64,000 nucleotides of DNA from Limosilactobacillus portuensis (GTDB lineage Bacteria > Bacillota > Bacilli > Lactobacillales > Lactobacillaceae): positions 98,855 through 162,854 of the forward strand of contig NZ_JABUXQ010000001.1 in assembly GCF_014838735.1 (NCBI RefSeq). Reading direction: 5' to 3'. Shown piece by piece: positions 20,366 through 29,552 of the stretch. Numbering within the stretch: position 1 is the stretch's first letter; every line of letters starts with the position of its first letter. Under the pieces are notes generated by a model. It did no database searches. It had not been told where the DNA came from and worked only from the letters and a program-made list of their open reading frames with translations. The translations under genes were made by a program, and so were the position numbers.

Positions 20366-21775
20366 ATGGCAAAAGCCGAAAAGAAAATCTCAAGTGCATT
20401 TATCTACTTCTTCGGATCATTTGGGGGAATCCTATTTGGTTACGATATTGGTGTTATGACAGGAGCGTTACCATTTCTGCAAGCTGATTGGCACCTTGAA
20501 AATGCGGCTTCATTAGTTGGTTGGATTACTTCAGCAGTTATGTTTGGGGCAATTTTTGGTGGAGCATTAGCTGGTCAACTTTCAGATAAGTTTGGTCGGC
20601 GGAAAATGATTTTAATGTCCGCAATTGTCTTCATGATTTTTTCAGTTTTATCTGGAATCTCACCAGATATGGGAGAAGCGAGTGCATACTACTTAATCAT
20701 TGTTCGGATGCTTTTAGGTTTAGCTGTCGGAGCGGCTTCAGCATTAGTTCCGGCATATATGTCTGAAATGGCACCTGCAAGTGCACGGGGACGCTTATCA
20801 GGATTAAACCAGACAATGATTGTTTCAGGAATGTTACTTTCATACGTTGTCGACTACTTATTGAAGGACCTGCCTGGTGAATGGGCATGGCGATTAATGC
20901 TAGGATTAGCTGCTGTTCCTGCTTTGATTTTATTCTTAGGAGTTCTTCGTTTACCAGAATCACCACGGTTCTTGCTCCGTAAGGGTGATGAAGCACAAGC
21001 AAGAAAAGTGCTTACATATATCCGAAAAAATCCGGCTGAAATTAATCAAGAATTGGCAAGTATTAAGGAAACTGCTAAGGAAGAACGACAAGCAAATCAA
21101 AAGACAAGCTGGTCAACATTATTTAGCAGTAAGTACCGTTACCTTGTATTTGCCGGTGTTGGTGTTGCTGCCTTCCAGCAATTCCAAGGTGCTAACGCAA
21201 TCTTCTACTACATCCCGTTAATTGTTCAAAAAGCAACTGGTCAAGCCGCATCTTCTAACCTAATGTGGCCAATTATTCAAGGGGTCATCTTAGTTATCGG
21301 TTCATTAGTTTACATGTGGATTGCCGAAAAATTCAACCGACGGACGTTATTAATGGTTGGTGGTTCAGTCATGGGACTCTCATTTATCTTACCAGCCGTC
21401 ATTAACTGGATGATGCCAAATATGAACCCAATGACAATCGTTGTCTTCTTATGTATCTATGTTGCATTTTACTCATTTACTTGGGCACCGCTTACCTGGG
21501 TTTTAGTTGGTGAAATCTTCCCGTTGGCAATTCGTGGACGGGCATCAGGACTTGCTTCATCCTTTAACTGGATTGGTTCATGGTTAGTTGGTTTAATCTT
21601 CCCAATCATGACCGCAAGTATGCCACAAGAAGCAGTTTTCGCAATCTTTGGTGTAATTTGTATCCTCGGTGTGATTTTCATCAAGACTTGTGTTCCAGAA
21701 ACTCGTGGGCACACTCTTGAAGAAATTGAAGAACAAGGTACTAATCACGGACGGACAAGTAGTGTTGAAAGCTAG
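20366..21775 (+). CDS. araT: Arabinose:proton symporter, MFS sugar porter
   Basis: A 469-aa, 12-helix sugar porter. Signature motifs are present: GRRKM after helix 2, PESPRFLL before the central loop, and PETRGHTLEEIE at the C-terminus. First gene of the ara operon, so L-arabinose is the likely substrate, imported with protons. The ATG at 20366 has AGGAGG 9 nt upstream; the in-frame ATG at 20357 abuts the ribosome-binding site and is less likely. Confidence 0.88.
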   Translation: MAKAEKKISSAFIYFFGSFGGILFGYDIGVMTGALPFLQADWHLENAASLVGWITSAVMFGAIFGGALAGQLSDKFGRRKMILMSAIVFMIFSVLSGISPDMGEASAYYLIIVRMLLGLAVGAASALVPAYMSEMAPASARGRLSGLNQTMIVSGMLLSYVVDYLLKDLPGEWAWRLMLGLAAVPALILFLGVLRLPESPRFLLRKGDEAQARKVLTYIRKNPAEINQELASIKETAKEERQANQKTSWSTLFSSKYRYLVFAGVGVAAFQQFQGANAIFYYIPLIVQKATGQAASSNLMWPIIQGVILVIGSLVYMWIAEKFNRRTLLMVGGSVMGLSFILPAVINWMMPNMNPMTIVVFLCIYVAFYSFTWAPLTWVLVGEIFPLAIRGRASGLASSFNWIGSWLVGLIFPIMTASMPQEAVFAIFGVICILGVIFIKTCVPETRGHTLEEIEEQGTNHGRTSSVES

Positions 21776-21787
21776 GAGGGATATTTA

Positions 21788-23413
21788 ATGAATTTACGTG
21801 AAACAGCTGCTCAAATTGAAAATGGGCAAACATCACTTGGAATTGAATTAGGTTCAACACGAATTAAGGCTGTTTTAATTAATACGGACTATGAAACAAT
21901 TTCTTCTGACAGTTATACCTGGGAAAACCAATTTGATAATGGCATTTGGACATATCCATTAGAACAAGTATGGGAAGGAATTCAAACCGCTTATTCTAAG
22001 ATTAAGGCTGATGTTCAAAGCAAGTATCATGTTAGTTTAGCTAAAATCAGTTCAATTGGGGTTAGTGCAATGATGCACGGTTACCTGCCATTTGATAAAA
22101 ATGATCAGTTATTAGTTCCGTTCAGAACTTGGCGAAACAACATTACTGAGGATGCTGCAGATAAACTAACAGCATTGTTCGACTTTAACATTCCGCAACG
22201 GTGGAGTATAGCTCACCTCTATCAGGCAATTCTAAATCGTGAACCGCACGTTAAGAACATTGATTTTATCACTACATTAGCTGGATACGTTCACTGGCAG
22301 CTTTCGGGTGAAAAGGTTCTCGGAATTGGTGATGCATCAGGGGTATTCCCAATTGATGATCAAACTTTGACCTATAACCAAGACTTTATTGAGAAGTTTA
22401 ATGGCCTTCAGGAAGTTCAGCAGTATCCATGGCAACTAAAGAATATTTTGCCAACGGTTGAAATCGCTGGACATGGTGCTGGTAAGCTGACTGCTAAAGG
22501 GGCAAAGTTGCTTGACCCAAGTGGAACCCTAACCGCTGGTAGTTTGATGGCTCCTCCAGAAGGGGATGCCGGAACTGGAATGGTTGGAACTAACAGTGTT
22601 CGGAAACGTACAGGAAATATTTCTGTTGGGACTTCAGCATTCTCAATGAATGTTTTAGATGCACCGTTAAAGAAGCTTCATCGTGATATTGATATTGTAA
22701 CCACGCCAACTGGTGATCCGGTCGCAATGGTTCACATTAATAATTGTTCATCTGATATTAATGCTTGGGTTGGTTTGTTTAGGGATTTCGCTGATGCAAT
22801 CGGTGCCAAAATTGATACTAATACCCTATATGAAACTCTATTTGATTCAACTGTTCACTCCGATCCAGATGCAGGTGGCTTAATTAATTACAGTTACCTT
22901 TCTGGTGAAAACATTACAAAAATTCAAGCAGGACGGCCGTTATTTGTCCGGACGCCTAATAGTAAAATGAACCTTGCTAACTTCTTCCTTACCCAACTTT
23001 ACGCAGCATTTGCGCCACTAAAAATTGGGATGGACATCTTATTAAACGAAGAACATGTTCAAACTGATGTCATGATTGCACAAGGTGGTTTATTTGGTAC
23101 CCCTGTAATTGGTCAGCAAGTTCTATCCAATGCTCTTAACATTCCAATTACGATTATGAATACCGCAAGTGAAGGTGGCCCATGGGGAATGGCCGTTCTC
23201 GCTAAGTATGCCGAAACTGGTGCTCAAGAGTCACTTGCAGATTATCTTGATGAGAAGGTATTTAAGGATCCAGAAAGTATGACCTTAACTCCTGAACCAG
23301 CAGGGGTTAAAGGCTACGAAGAATTCATTAAACGTTATCAAATCGGCTTACCAGTAGAATCATTAGCTGGTCAAAACATTGATGAACGGAATGCTGAGAA
23401 AGGAAGGAATTAA
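21788..23413 (+). CDS. araB: L-ribulokinase (FGGY family)
   Basis: A 541-aa FGGY carbohydrate kinase that phosphorylates L-ribulose to L-ribulose 5-phosphate. The N-terminal phosphate-binding segment GIELGSTRIKAVL and the C-terminal ATP-site segment ASEGGPWGMA are visible. The sequence is diverged from E. coli AraB and belongs to the lactobacillus type. Its role is assigned chiefly from position between araT and araD. It starts 12 nt after araT. Confidence 0.85.
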   Translation: MNLRETAAQIENGQTSLGIELGSTRIKAVLINTDYETISSDSYTWENQFDNGIWTYPLEQVWEGIQTAYSKIKADVQSKYHVSLAKISSIGVSAMMHGYLPFDKNDQLLVPFRTWRNNITEDAADKLTALFDFNIPQRWSIAHLYQAILNREPHVKNIDFITTLAGYVHWQLSGEKVLGIGDASGVFPIDDQTLTYNQDFIEKFNGLQEVQQYPWQLKNILPTVEIAGHGAGKLTAKGAKLLDPSGTLTAGSLMAPPEGDAGTGMVGTNSVRKRTGNISVGTSAFSMNVLDAPLKKLHRDIDIVTTPTGDPVAMVHINNCSSDINAWVGLFRDFADAIGAKIDTNTLYETLFDSTVHSDPDAGGLINYSYLSGENITKIQAGRPLFVRTPNSKMNLANFFLTQLYAAFAPLKIGMDILLNEEHVQTDVMIAQGGLFGTPVIGQQVLSNALNIPITIMNTASEGGPWGMAVLAKYAETGAQESLADYLDEKVFKDPESMTLTPEPAGVKGYEEFIKRYQIGLPVESLAGQNIDERNAEKGRN

Positions 23414-23416
23414 TAG

Positions 23417-24145
23417 ATGTTAGAAGAGCTAAAGAAAGAAGTCTATGATGCCAATATGCGGCTTCCTAAGTTGGGCTTAGTTTCCTTTACTTGGGGGAAT
23501 GTTTCCGGAATTGACCGTGAAAAGGGCTTGTTTGTTATCAAGCCATCTGGTGTTCCTTATGAGGACATGAAGCCAGAAGACATGGTCGTTGTTAACTTGG
23601 ATGGTGAGGTAGTCGAAGGTGACTTGAATCCATCCAGTGATACCCCAACCCACACCTATCTTTATAACCATTTTCCAAAGATTGGTGGGATTGTTCACAC
23701 CCACTCACCATGGGCTGTTTCATATGCTGCTGCACGGATGGATATTCCAGCCATGAATACTACTCATGCGGATACTTTCTATACTGATGTACCAGCTGCT
23801 GATGCATTGACTAAGGAAGAAATTGAAGAAGATTACGAGGGTAATACCGGTAAAGTAATCGTTCGTTCTTTCAAGGAACGAGGCTTAGACTATGAAGCAA
23901 CACCAGCCGCATTGGTAATGCAACACGGGCCATTCGCTTGGGGACCAACTCCAGATAAGGCCGTTTACAATGCCAAGGTACTGGAGGTTGTGGCTGAAGA
24001 AGATTATCACGCAATGCAATTAACGCATAAGGATCTTCACTTGCCACAGTACTTGCTTGACAAGCACTATTACCGTAAGCATGGTAAGAATGCCTACTAT
24101 GGTCAAAACAATGCGCATTCAAAGGACCATGCTACTCGCGCTTAA
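23417..24145 (+). CDS. araD: L-ribulose-5-phosphate 4-epimerase
   Basis: A 242-aa class II aldolase/epimerase family enzyme converting L-ribulose 5-phosphate to D-xylulose 5-phosphate, the substrate of phosphoketolase. Metal-binding histidines are seen in VHTHSPWA and downstream near the C-terminus; FTWGNVSG and KPSGVPYEDM bind the phosphate. It starts 3 nt after araB. Confidence 0.94.
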   Translation: MLEELKKEVYDANMRLPKLGLVSFTWGNVSGIDREKGLFVIKPSGVPYEDMKPEDMVVVNLDGEVVEGDLNPSSDTPTHTYLYNHFPKIGGIVHTHSPWAVSYAAARMDIPAMNTTHADTFYTDVPAADALTKEEIEEDYEGNTGKVIVRSFKERGLDYEATPAALVMQHGPFAWGPTPDKAVYNAKVLEVVAEEDYHAMQLTHKDLHLPQYLLDKHYYRKHGKNAYYGQNNAHSKDHATRA

Positions 24146-24203
24146 TTAATTTTGGTAGCTACATTTAAAAACAACTATTAGCACAACAAAGGAGTGTTAT
24201 CTC

Positions 24204-25625
24204 ATGGATATGAAGAATTACGAATTTTGGTTTGTTACAGGTAGTCAATTCCTTTATGGTGAAGAACAATTAAAGTCAGTTGCTGCTGACGCCGAAGATA
24301 TCGTTAACAAGTTAAACGAAAGTGGCAACTTACCATACAAGGTTGTTTTCAAGGGTGTTATGACGACTGCTGAAGGCATCACTAAGTTCATGAAGGAAGC
24401 TAACTACAACGATAACGTGGCTGGTGTTATGACTTGGATGCACACCTTCTCACCAGCTAAGAACTGGATTCGTGGTACAAAGCTTTTGCAAAAGCCATTA
24501 CTTCACTTGGCAACCCAATATCTAAACAAGATTCCATACGACACCATCGACTTCGATTACATGAACTTGAACCAATCTGCTCATGGTGACCGTGAATATG
24601 CCTACATTAACGCTCGTCTTCAAAAGCACAACAAGATTGTTTACGGCTTCTGGGGTGACGAAGATGTTCAAGAAGAAATTGCTGATTGGCAAAATGTTGC
24701 CGTTGCTTACAACGAAAGTTTCAAGATTAAGATCGTTCGTTTTGGTGACACGATGCGGAACGTTGCCGTTACTGAAGGTGACAAGGTTGAAGCTCAAATG
24801 TTCCTTGGCTGGACGGTTGACTACTGGCCAGTAAGTGAGTTAGTTGAATATGTTAACGCTGTTAGCGAAGACGATATTGACGCTGCTTACAAGGACTTGG
24901 AGAGTAAGTACGAAATGGTTCAAGGTGACAACACTAAGGAACACTATGAACACTCAGTACGTTACCAACTTCGTGAATACCTTGCTTTGAAGAAGTTTAT
25001 GGATGAAAAGGGCTACACTGGCTTTACAACTAACTTCGAAGACTTGAACGGCCTTGAAGAATTACCTGGGTTAGCTGCTCAATTGTTAATGCGTGATGGC
25101 TACGGCTTTGGTGCTGAAGGTGACTGGAAGTCTGCCGGAATGGATCGTTTGCTTAAGATTGCTACTCACAATGTTGCCACAGCATTCATGGAAGATTACA
25201 CTCTTGACCTTCGTCATGGTCATGAAGCAATTCTTGGTTCCCATATGCTAGAAGTTGACCCAACAATTGCTTCGGACAAGCCACGGGTTGAAGTTCATCC
25301 ATTAGACATTGGTGACAAGGACGATCCAGCACGGTTGGTATTTACTGGTCGGGAAGGTAAGGCTGTCGACGTTACTCTTTCCTACTTTAATGATGGTTAC
25401 AAGGTAATTGGTTACTCAGTTGACTGCCACAAGCCAGAAGCTGAAACACCACACCTTCCAGTTGCTAAGCAATTATGGACACCAACTGTTGGCTTGAAAG
25501 AAGGAGCTAAGCGTTGGATGCATGCCGGTGGTGGACACCACACTATCTTAAGCTTCAGCTTGAAGCCACAACAAGTTAAGGACCTCTTTGGAATGTTAGA
25601 TGTTAAGGTTGACTTTATCGAATAA
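24204..25625 (+). CDS. araA: L-arabinose isomerase
   Basis: A 473-aa enzyme converting L-arabinose to L-ribulose, the first catabolic step. It is full length for AraA. The [15 protein letters not shown]-terminus, the catalytic-glutamate segment around MEDYTLDL and the metal-binding histidine stretches ([24 protein letters not shown]) are present. Codon use looks strongly biased, suggesting high expression. It is the last core gene before a terminator. Confidence 0.96.
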   Translation: MDMKNYEFWFVTGSQFLYGEEQLKSVAADAEDIVNKLNESGNLPYKVVFKGVMTTAEGITKFMKEANYNDNVAGVMTWMHTFSPAKNWIRGTKLLQKPLLHLATQYLNKIPYDTIDFDYMNLNQSAHGDREYAYINARLQKHNKIVYGFWGDEDVQEEIADWQNVAVAYNESFKIKIVRFGDTMRNVAVTEGDKVEAQMFLGWTVDYWPVSELVEYVNAVSEDDIDAAYKDLESKYEMVQGDNTKEHYEHSVRYQLREYLALKKFMDEKGYTGFTTNFEDLNGLEELPGLAAQLLMRDGYGFGAEGDWKSAGMDRLLKIATHNVATAFMEDYTLDLRHGHEAILGSHMLEVDPTIASDKPRVEVHPLDIGDKDDPARLVFTGREGKAVDVTLSYFNDGYKVIGYSVDCHKPEAETPHLPVAKQLWTPTVGLKEGAKRWMHAGGGHHTILSFSLKPQQVKDLFGMLDVKVDFIE

Positions 25626-25682
25626 TTATCCTCTCCCTCTTGAACAGAAAATCTCTTTACAATTAATCTAATTACGAATGAA

Positions 25683-25718
25683 GCTTGGAAAAAAACGTTT
25701 TTCCAAGCCTCATTTTTT
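25683..25718 (+). terminator. Terminator/attenuator between araA and maa
   Basis: An 11-bp stem GCTTGGAAAAA / TTTTTCCAAGC (25683-25693 with 25698-25708) followed by T6 at 25713-25718, ending 2 nt before the maa ribosome-binding site. It probably lowers rather than abolishes maa expression from the ara promoter. Confidence 0.75.
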
Positions 25719-25731
25719 AAGGAGTGATTTA

Positions 25732-26301
25732 ATGAAAACTGAAAAAGAAAAGATGCTAGCTGGTGAAATTTTTAAGGTTTATGACCCAGAACTTGTTCGT
25801 GAGCGTCGCTATGCTCGTAAGCTAGTAGAACGCCTTAATGCAGTAGGTGAGCTAAATCCAGAAGCACGGGAAGAATTCGTTCGGCAACTCTTTGGCCATG
25901 TGGGAAAGAACTCTGAGGTTCATCCGCAATTTAAATGTGATTATGGTTATAATATTTACGTTGGTGATGATTTCTTTGCTAATTACGATTGTGTAATGCT
26001 TGATGTTAGTCCAATTCGGATTGGCAATCATTGTTTACTTGGACCACGAGTTCAACTATACACGGTTAACCATCCGTTGGCACCGCAATTACGACGAAAT
26101 GGTGCATACGGACAAAGTAAGAATATTACCCTAGGCAATAATGTTTGGGTCGGTGGTGGAGCAATAATCTGTCCCGGAGTAACATTGGGCAATAATGTTA
26201 TTGTTGGTGCAGGGAGCGTAGTTACGAAATCTTTTGGGGATAATGTAATTATTGCCGGAAATCCTGCTCGAGTAATTAAAGAAAATCCAAATAAAGAGTA
26301 A
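25732..26301 (+). CDS. maa: Sugar O-acetyltransferase (Maa/LacA type)
   Basis: A 189-aa left-handed beta-helix acetyltransferase. An N-terminal Mac domain (EKEKMLAGEIFKVYDPEL) is followed by hexapeptide repeats, with the catalytic His expected in TVNHPLAP. Enzymes of this family acetylate maltose, glucose or galactosides with acetyl-CoA, perhaps as detoxification of excess sugar. The start is ATG 25732 with AAGGAGTG upstream; an upstream frame from 25678 lies in the terminator hairpin. The link to arabinose is positional only. Confidence 0.85.
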   Translation: MKTEKEKMLAGEIFKVYDPELVRERRYARKLVERLNAVGELNPEAREEFVRQLFGHVGKNSEVHPQFKCDYGYNIYVGDDFFANYDCVMLDVSPIRIGNHCLLGPRVQLYTVNHPLAPQLRRNGAYGQSKNITLGNNVWVGGGAIICPGVTLGNNVIVGAGSVVTKSFGDNVIIAGNPARVIKENPNKE

Positions 26302-26306
26302 AAAAG

Positions 26307-26352
26307 AGTACGATGAGATTGAGAATTAGCTCAGTTTCATCGTACTTCTTTA
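26307..26352. terminator. Bidirectional terminator between maa and the aldo/keto reductase gene
   Basis: A 17-bp stem with two wobble pairs (arms about 26307-26323 and 26329-26345), A-rich on the left and T-rich on the right, shared by convergent genes. Confidence 0.8.
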
Positions 26353-26356
26353 TTAA

Positions 26357-27196
26357 TTACCATTTTTGGTTATATTCATATACTAGTGCTGGCTCCTTAC
26401 CGACACGGGTAAAATCGTTTAAGCCATTAATCGCGGCCATTTCCTCAGCAGTAAGAGAAAAATTATAAATGTCAATATTCTGCTTTATTCGCGCTTCATG
26501 AACTGACTTAGGGATGAAAGCTACTCCGCTTTGCAGGTGCCAACGAAGGACGATTTGGGCCGGAGACTTGCCATGCTTTTTAGCAATCTTTTCCAAAATA
26601 GGGTTAGTAAGAATTGCCCCGCGGCCAAGCGGACTCCACGCTTGAGTAACAATTCCATGTTGATGATCATATTCAATTAGCGGTTTTTGATTTAATCGCG
26701 GATGACGTTCAACTTGATTCACAACTGGCATTTCGTGAGCTTGAGTAGCAAGGTATTGTAAATGAATTATTTGGTAGTTGCTGACACCGATTGAGCGGGT
26801 AAGTCCTTGCTTTTTTAGCTCTTCGAGGGCAGCCCAAGTATCGAAAAATGCCCGTTCAATTGGCCAATGGACCAAGAGCAGGTTTACGTAATCCAACTTC
26901 AATTTATGAAGAGAATCTTTAATTGAGAGAATGGTTCTTTTAAAACCCTGGTTTGGCTCAGCAACTTTAGTGGTAATGAAGAGTTCTTTTCGTGGCAGAG
27001 ATAGTTCTTGGAGAGCAGCGCCAACTTCTGCTTCGTTTTTGTATAACTGAGCAGTATCAAAAAGTCGGTAACCAGCCTTATACGCGTTTCGGATTGAAGA
27101 TGTAATTGTACTCTGATCGGTGATCTTGTAAAGACCAAATCCCTCTTGCGGCATTAATTGACCATCTGCTAATTTTAATAAGTTGACTTTACCCAT
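26357..27196 (-). CDS. Aldo/keto reductase
   Basis: A 279-aa NAD(P)H-dependent TIM-barrel oxidoreductase. The catalytic tetrad of the superfamily is visible: Asp and Tyr in FDTAQLY, Lys in TTKV, His in LVHWP. A 3' segment IPKSVHEARIKQN binds the cofactor phosphate. It starts 2 nt after the araR stop with a ribosome-binding site inside araR, so it is co-transcribed with the regulator; a role on arabinose-derived carbonyls is possible but unproven. Confidence 0.88.
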   Translation of the reverse strand: MGKVNLLKLADGQLMPQEGFGLYKITDQSTITSSIRNAYKAGYRLFDTAQLYKNEAEVGAALQELSLPRKELFITTKVAEPNQGFKRTILSIKDSLHKLKLDYVNLLLVHWPIERAFFDTWAALEELKKQGLTRSIGVSNYQIIHLQYLATQAHEMPVVNQVERHPRLNQKPLIEYDHQHGIVTQAWSPLGRGAILTNPILEKIAKKHGKSPAQIVLRWHLQSGVAFIPKSVHEARIKQNIDIYNFSLTAEEMAAINGLNDFTRVGKEPALVYEYNQKW

Positions 27197-27198
27197 CC

Positions 27199-28287
27199 CT
27201 AATTCTCCTTTGACCTTAAAAGAATTGCTGAATTACGTTTAATAAGTTGCGGAGTATAGAACTTCGATGTGACCGGTTTATCATTAATCATGTCGATGAT
27301 CATTTCTCCAGCATCTTCGCCTAGCTGTCGTTTAGGGTGATTGACTGTTGTTAATGTTGGGGTAATCAGTTGAGCCATTTCATAATTATCAAAGCCAACA
27401 ACGGAAATGTCGCGAGGAACCTGAAGACCTTGAGATTGAAGGTGACTGATGATTCGAGTAGCCAGCTCATCGTTATAACAGGCAATTGCGGTGATATGTG
27501 GGTTGGCTTTAAGGATTGTATCAGCTTTATTCATGATATCTGTAAAGGCATCGTTTGATTGGTACATTACAATATTCGATTTGGTAATCGGGATATTTTC
27601 TTCCTGATATGCTTGGACCATCCCGCTCATCCGGTTAACACCCTGTTGATCATTAATTTGAAAGATTCCTAGAATATTGGAATGCCCTAATTTAAATAAA
27701 TATTTGGTTAGTTCTTTTTCGGCTTCAAGATCTTTGGTAAGCAGGGTAGGAAAAGGGAAACCTGGATAGGTAGAGTGAAAGAGGATAGTCGGAATATGGT
27801 AATTTTGCAATTGGCGATAGAGATCGAGGTTCGGATTAGGAAGAGCGCTTTGAGTTGGCTCAATAATTAAGCCAGCGATCTTTAGGTCAAGCATGTTTAA
27901 CAGTGTTTGTCGTTCACGATTATGATTGTTTAACGTATTTCCCACAATTAAAGAATAGCCCTGATCAGTGACCACACTGTCAATTCCCGAAATAATTGAT
28001 GGGAAAATATAATCCGCCATATGGGTACTAATAACACCGATAATTTTATTTTTCTCGGTGGTTGACCAGTCACGCTGCCAATCCTGGACAAACATTCCAC
28101 CGCCTTGAATCCGGTAAATGTAGTGTTCATTTTCCAGATCACCGACTGCACGGCGAATCGTATAGCGCGAAACATCAAATCGCTTCATTAGTTCGCTTTC
28201 GGTTGGCAACTTCTCGTTAATCTTGTATTTACCATCAATAATCTCATTCCGTAGGGTCTGCTTAACATTTTCGTATTTCACTTCCAA
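27199..28287 (-). CDS. araR: Arabinose repressor AraR
   Basis: A 362-aa chimeric repressor. It has a GntR-type winged helix at the N-terminus (LPTESELMKRFDVSRYTIRRAVGDLE, about 26-52) fused to a LacI/GalR-type periplasmic-binding-like sensor (IGVISTHMADYIFPSIISGID to the C-terminus). This fusion is diagnostic of AraR, which releases its operator when L-arabinose binds. Two matching operators lie upstream of araT. Confidence 0.92.
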   Translation of the reverse strand: MEVKYENVKQTLRNEIIDGKYKINEKLPTESELMKRFDVSRYTIRRAVGDLENEHYIYRIQGGGMFVQDWQRDWSTTEKNKIIGVISTHMADYIFPSIISGIDSVVTDQGYSLIVGNTLNNHNRERQTLLNMLDLKIAGLIIEPTQSALPNPNLDLYRQLQNYHIPTILFHSTYPGFPFPTLLTKDLEAEKELTKYLFKLGHSNILGIFQINDQQGVNRMSGMVQAYQEENIPITKSNIVMYQSNDAFTDIMNKADTILKANPHITAIACYNDELATRIISHLQSQGLQVPRDISVVGFDNYEMAQLITPTLTTVNHPKRQLGEDAGEMIIDMINDKPVTSKFYTPQLIKRNSAILLRSKEN

Positions 28288-28319
28288 AATGAGGACTCCT
28301 GTTCTTATAAGGAATAATT

Positions 28320-28358
28320 AAAAAAGACTCCATAACTAACAATAATAATTATGGAGCC
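28320..28358 (-). terminator. Terminator after uspA
   Basis: On the minus strand, GGCTCCATAA pairs with TTATGGAGTC (28349-28358 with 28326-28335), followed by T6. It ends the uspA transcript before araR. Confidence 0.8.
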
Positions 28359-28378
28359 ACTATTAAGTTTAGTCGGTT

Positions 28379-28867
28379 CTACTTCTTTTTCTTCTTGTCA
28401 ACCTCAATTGGCTTATTATCCAAATCAGTCCGAACGACTAATACATCACAGATTGCTGTCCGGGTAACATATTCGGTAACAGAACCAATTAGGATCCGTT
28501 CAACGGCATTTAGCCCTGTAGCACCGATCATAATTAAATCAGCGTTCATTTCTTTTGGCACATCCCGGGCAATAATTGTCTTAGGTGCACCATATTCGAT
28601 TGAGTAGTTGACATTTTTAACGCCCTTGTTTTTAGCATAATCAATATACTTATCAAGAGTCTTCTTTGCGGTCTCAGTAACTTGTTCAACCATTGAACTA
28701 TCGAAACTAGAAATGTTTTGGAATGCCCGGGTATCAACAACGTGTAATAACCGTAATTCTGTTTCTTCACCGTTCCGCTTAGCAACAGCAACAGCCTTCT
28801 TGAAAGCTAATTCAGCTTCTTCAGAACCGTCAACTGGAACCAAAATATGTTTGTATTGTTGAGCCAT
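28379..28867 (-). CDS. uspA: Universal stress protein UspA
   Basis: A 162-aa single-domain Usp with the ATP-binding pattern G-x2-G-x9-G-S (G115, G118, G128, S129 in GATGLN...LIGSV) and the N-terminal ILVPVDGSE strand. It ends with a Lys-rich tail. It has a strong ribosome-binding site (GGAGG) and is preceded by a small membrane protein gene and a structured RNA on the same strand. Confidence 0.92.
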   Translation of the reverse strand: MAQQYKHILVPVDGSEEAELAFKKAVAVAKRNGEETELRLLHVVDTRAFQNISSFDSSMVEQVTETAKKTLDKYIDYAKNKGVKNVNYSIEYGAPKTIIARDVPKEMNADLIMIGATGLNAVERILIGSVTEYVTRTAICDVLVVRTDLDNKPIEVDKKKKK

Positions 28868-28938
28868 ATTGTGGTGCCTCCTTAATTATTTACTTCTATT
28901 ATACACTGAAACAAAAATGACAGTAAAGACTCAAGCGT

Positions 28939-29238
28939 CTAGTTTTTTCGTTGTTCTGCCTGAAAATAGCCCATTAATGAATAAGCCATTAAAGTCTCAC
29001 AAACACAACCAATAACAACCATTATGACAATAAAGAGAATTGAATTGGTCCAGGCTGCGATCATCGCTAAACCACCGATGATTAATAACAGAAATCCCCA
29101 GATAATTAATGCTTTGGAAAGGGGAGCTTGCCGTTCAGGATGAAAGATTAGAAATGGCTTGTGAAGATGAGTTAAGAAGAACAAACCTTCAAATGCAGCA
29201 ATTAAGCCGAAAAGCGTCATTAAAATTGATAGTAACAT
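28939..29238 (-). CDS. Small membrane protein upstream of uspA
   Basis: A 99-aa protein with three hydrophobic segments and a short charged tail (FQAEQRKN). I do not recognise a named family. It sits 71 nt before uspA and just downstream of the structured RNA. The lacto-usp RNA motif is described upstream of exactly such a hypothetical gene plus usp. The ribosome-binding site GAGGTT precedes the ATG. Confidence 0.7.
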   Translation of the reverse strand: MLLSILMTLFGLIAAFEGLFFLTHLHKPFLIFHPERQAPLSKALIIWGFLLLIIGGLAMIAAWTNSILFIVIMVVIGCVCETLMAYSLMGYFQAEQRKN

Positions 29239-29329
29239 GATTAACCTCGTATTTTTAATAAGATATCAATGGGCGTCAACGTTCGTGAAAGAGAACATTG
29301 ACGCCCAGTTGACAATTATGTACGAAAAC

Positions 29330-29515
29330 TCCGTTAGTGCCGTTAATTGTCATTCAGTGTTGACCTGTGTTTAAGACAGGTGGGACATGACTGTTAGCTA
29401 TTCAGTTACCAAGTGAAAAGGCATACTGGCCAACTAACGAAGTACTAGTCCCAATTTTATAAGACTGTAAGGCAAACCTGCGTTTAGACAACGCGTACAC
29501 CACAGAATTTTCACC
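29330..29515 (-). ncRNA. Candidate 6S RNA / lacto-usp RNA
   Basis: The 314-nt space between rarA and the small membrane protein gene has no ORF but dense pairing. On the plus coordinates, 29381-29386 pairs with 29448-29453 (GTCCCA) and 29393-29397 with 29434-29438 (GTTAG/CTAAC). These nest into a rod with internal loops, and a small CCTGT...ACAGG hairpin lies on one side of a larger bulge. This is the general layout of 6S RNA. A minus-strand promoter is correctly placed. Location upstream of a hypothetical gene plus usp is the stated context of the lacto-usp motif, which has been suggested to be the missing 6S RNA of lactobacilli. Ends are approximate. Confidence 0.55.
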
Positions 29516-29519
29516 ATTT

Positions 29520-29548
29520 ATATTAGCATGATCTCCCTGAATTAGCAA
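29520..29548 (-). promoter_or_regulatory. Promoter of the uspA-linked RNA
   Basis: On the minus strand: TTGCTA (29543-29548), a 17-bp spacer and TAATAT (29520-29525), predicting a start near 29513. Confidence 0.6.
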
Positions 29549-29552
29549 TTAA

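Noticed and set aside
29260-29515. tmRNA, RNase P RNA or SRP RNA in the rarA-usp gap
   Set aside because: No tRNA-like TTCGA/CCA end, no RNase P conserved blocks and no SRP GGAA tetraloop motif; the usp context favours a 6S / lacto-usp RNA.
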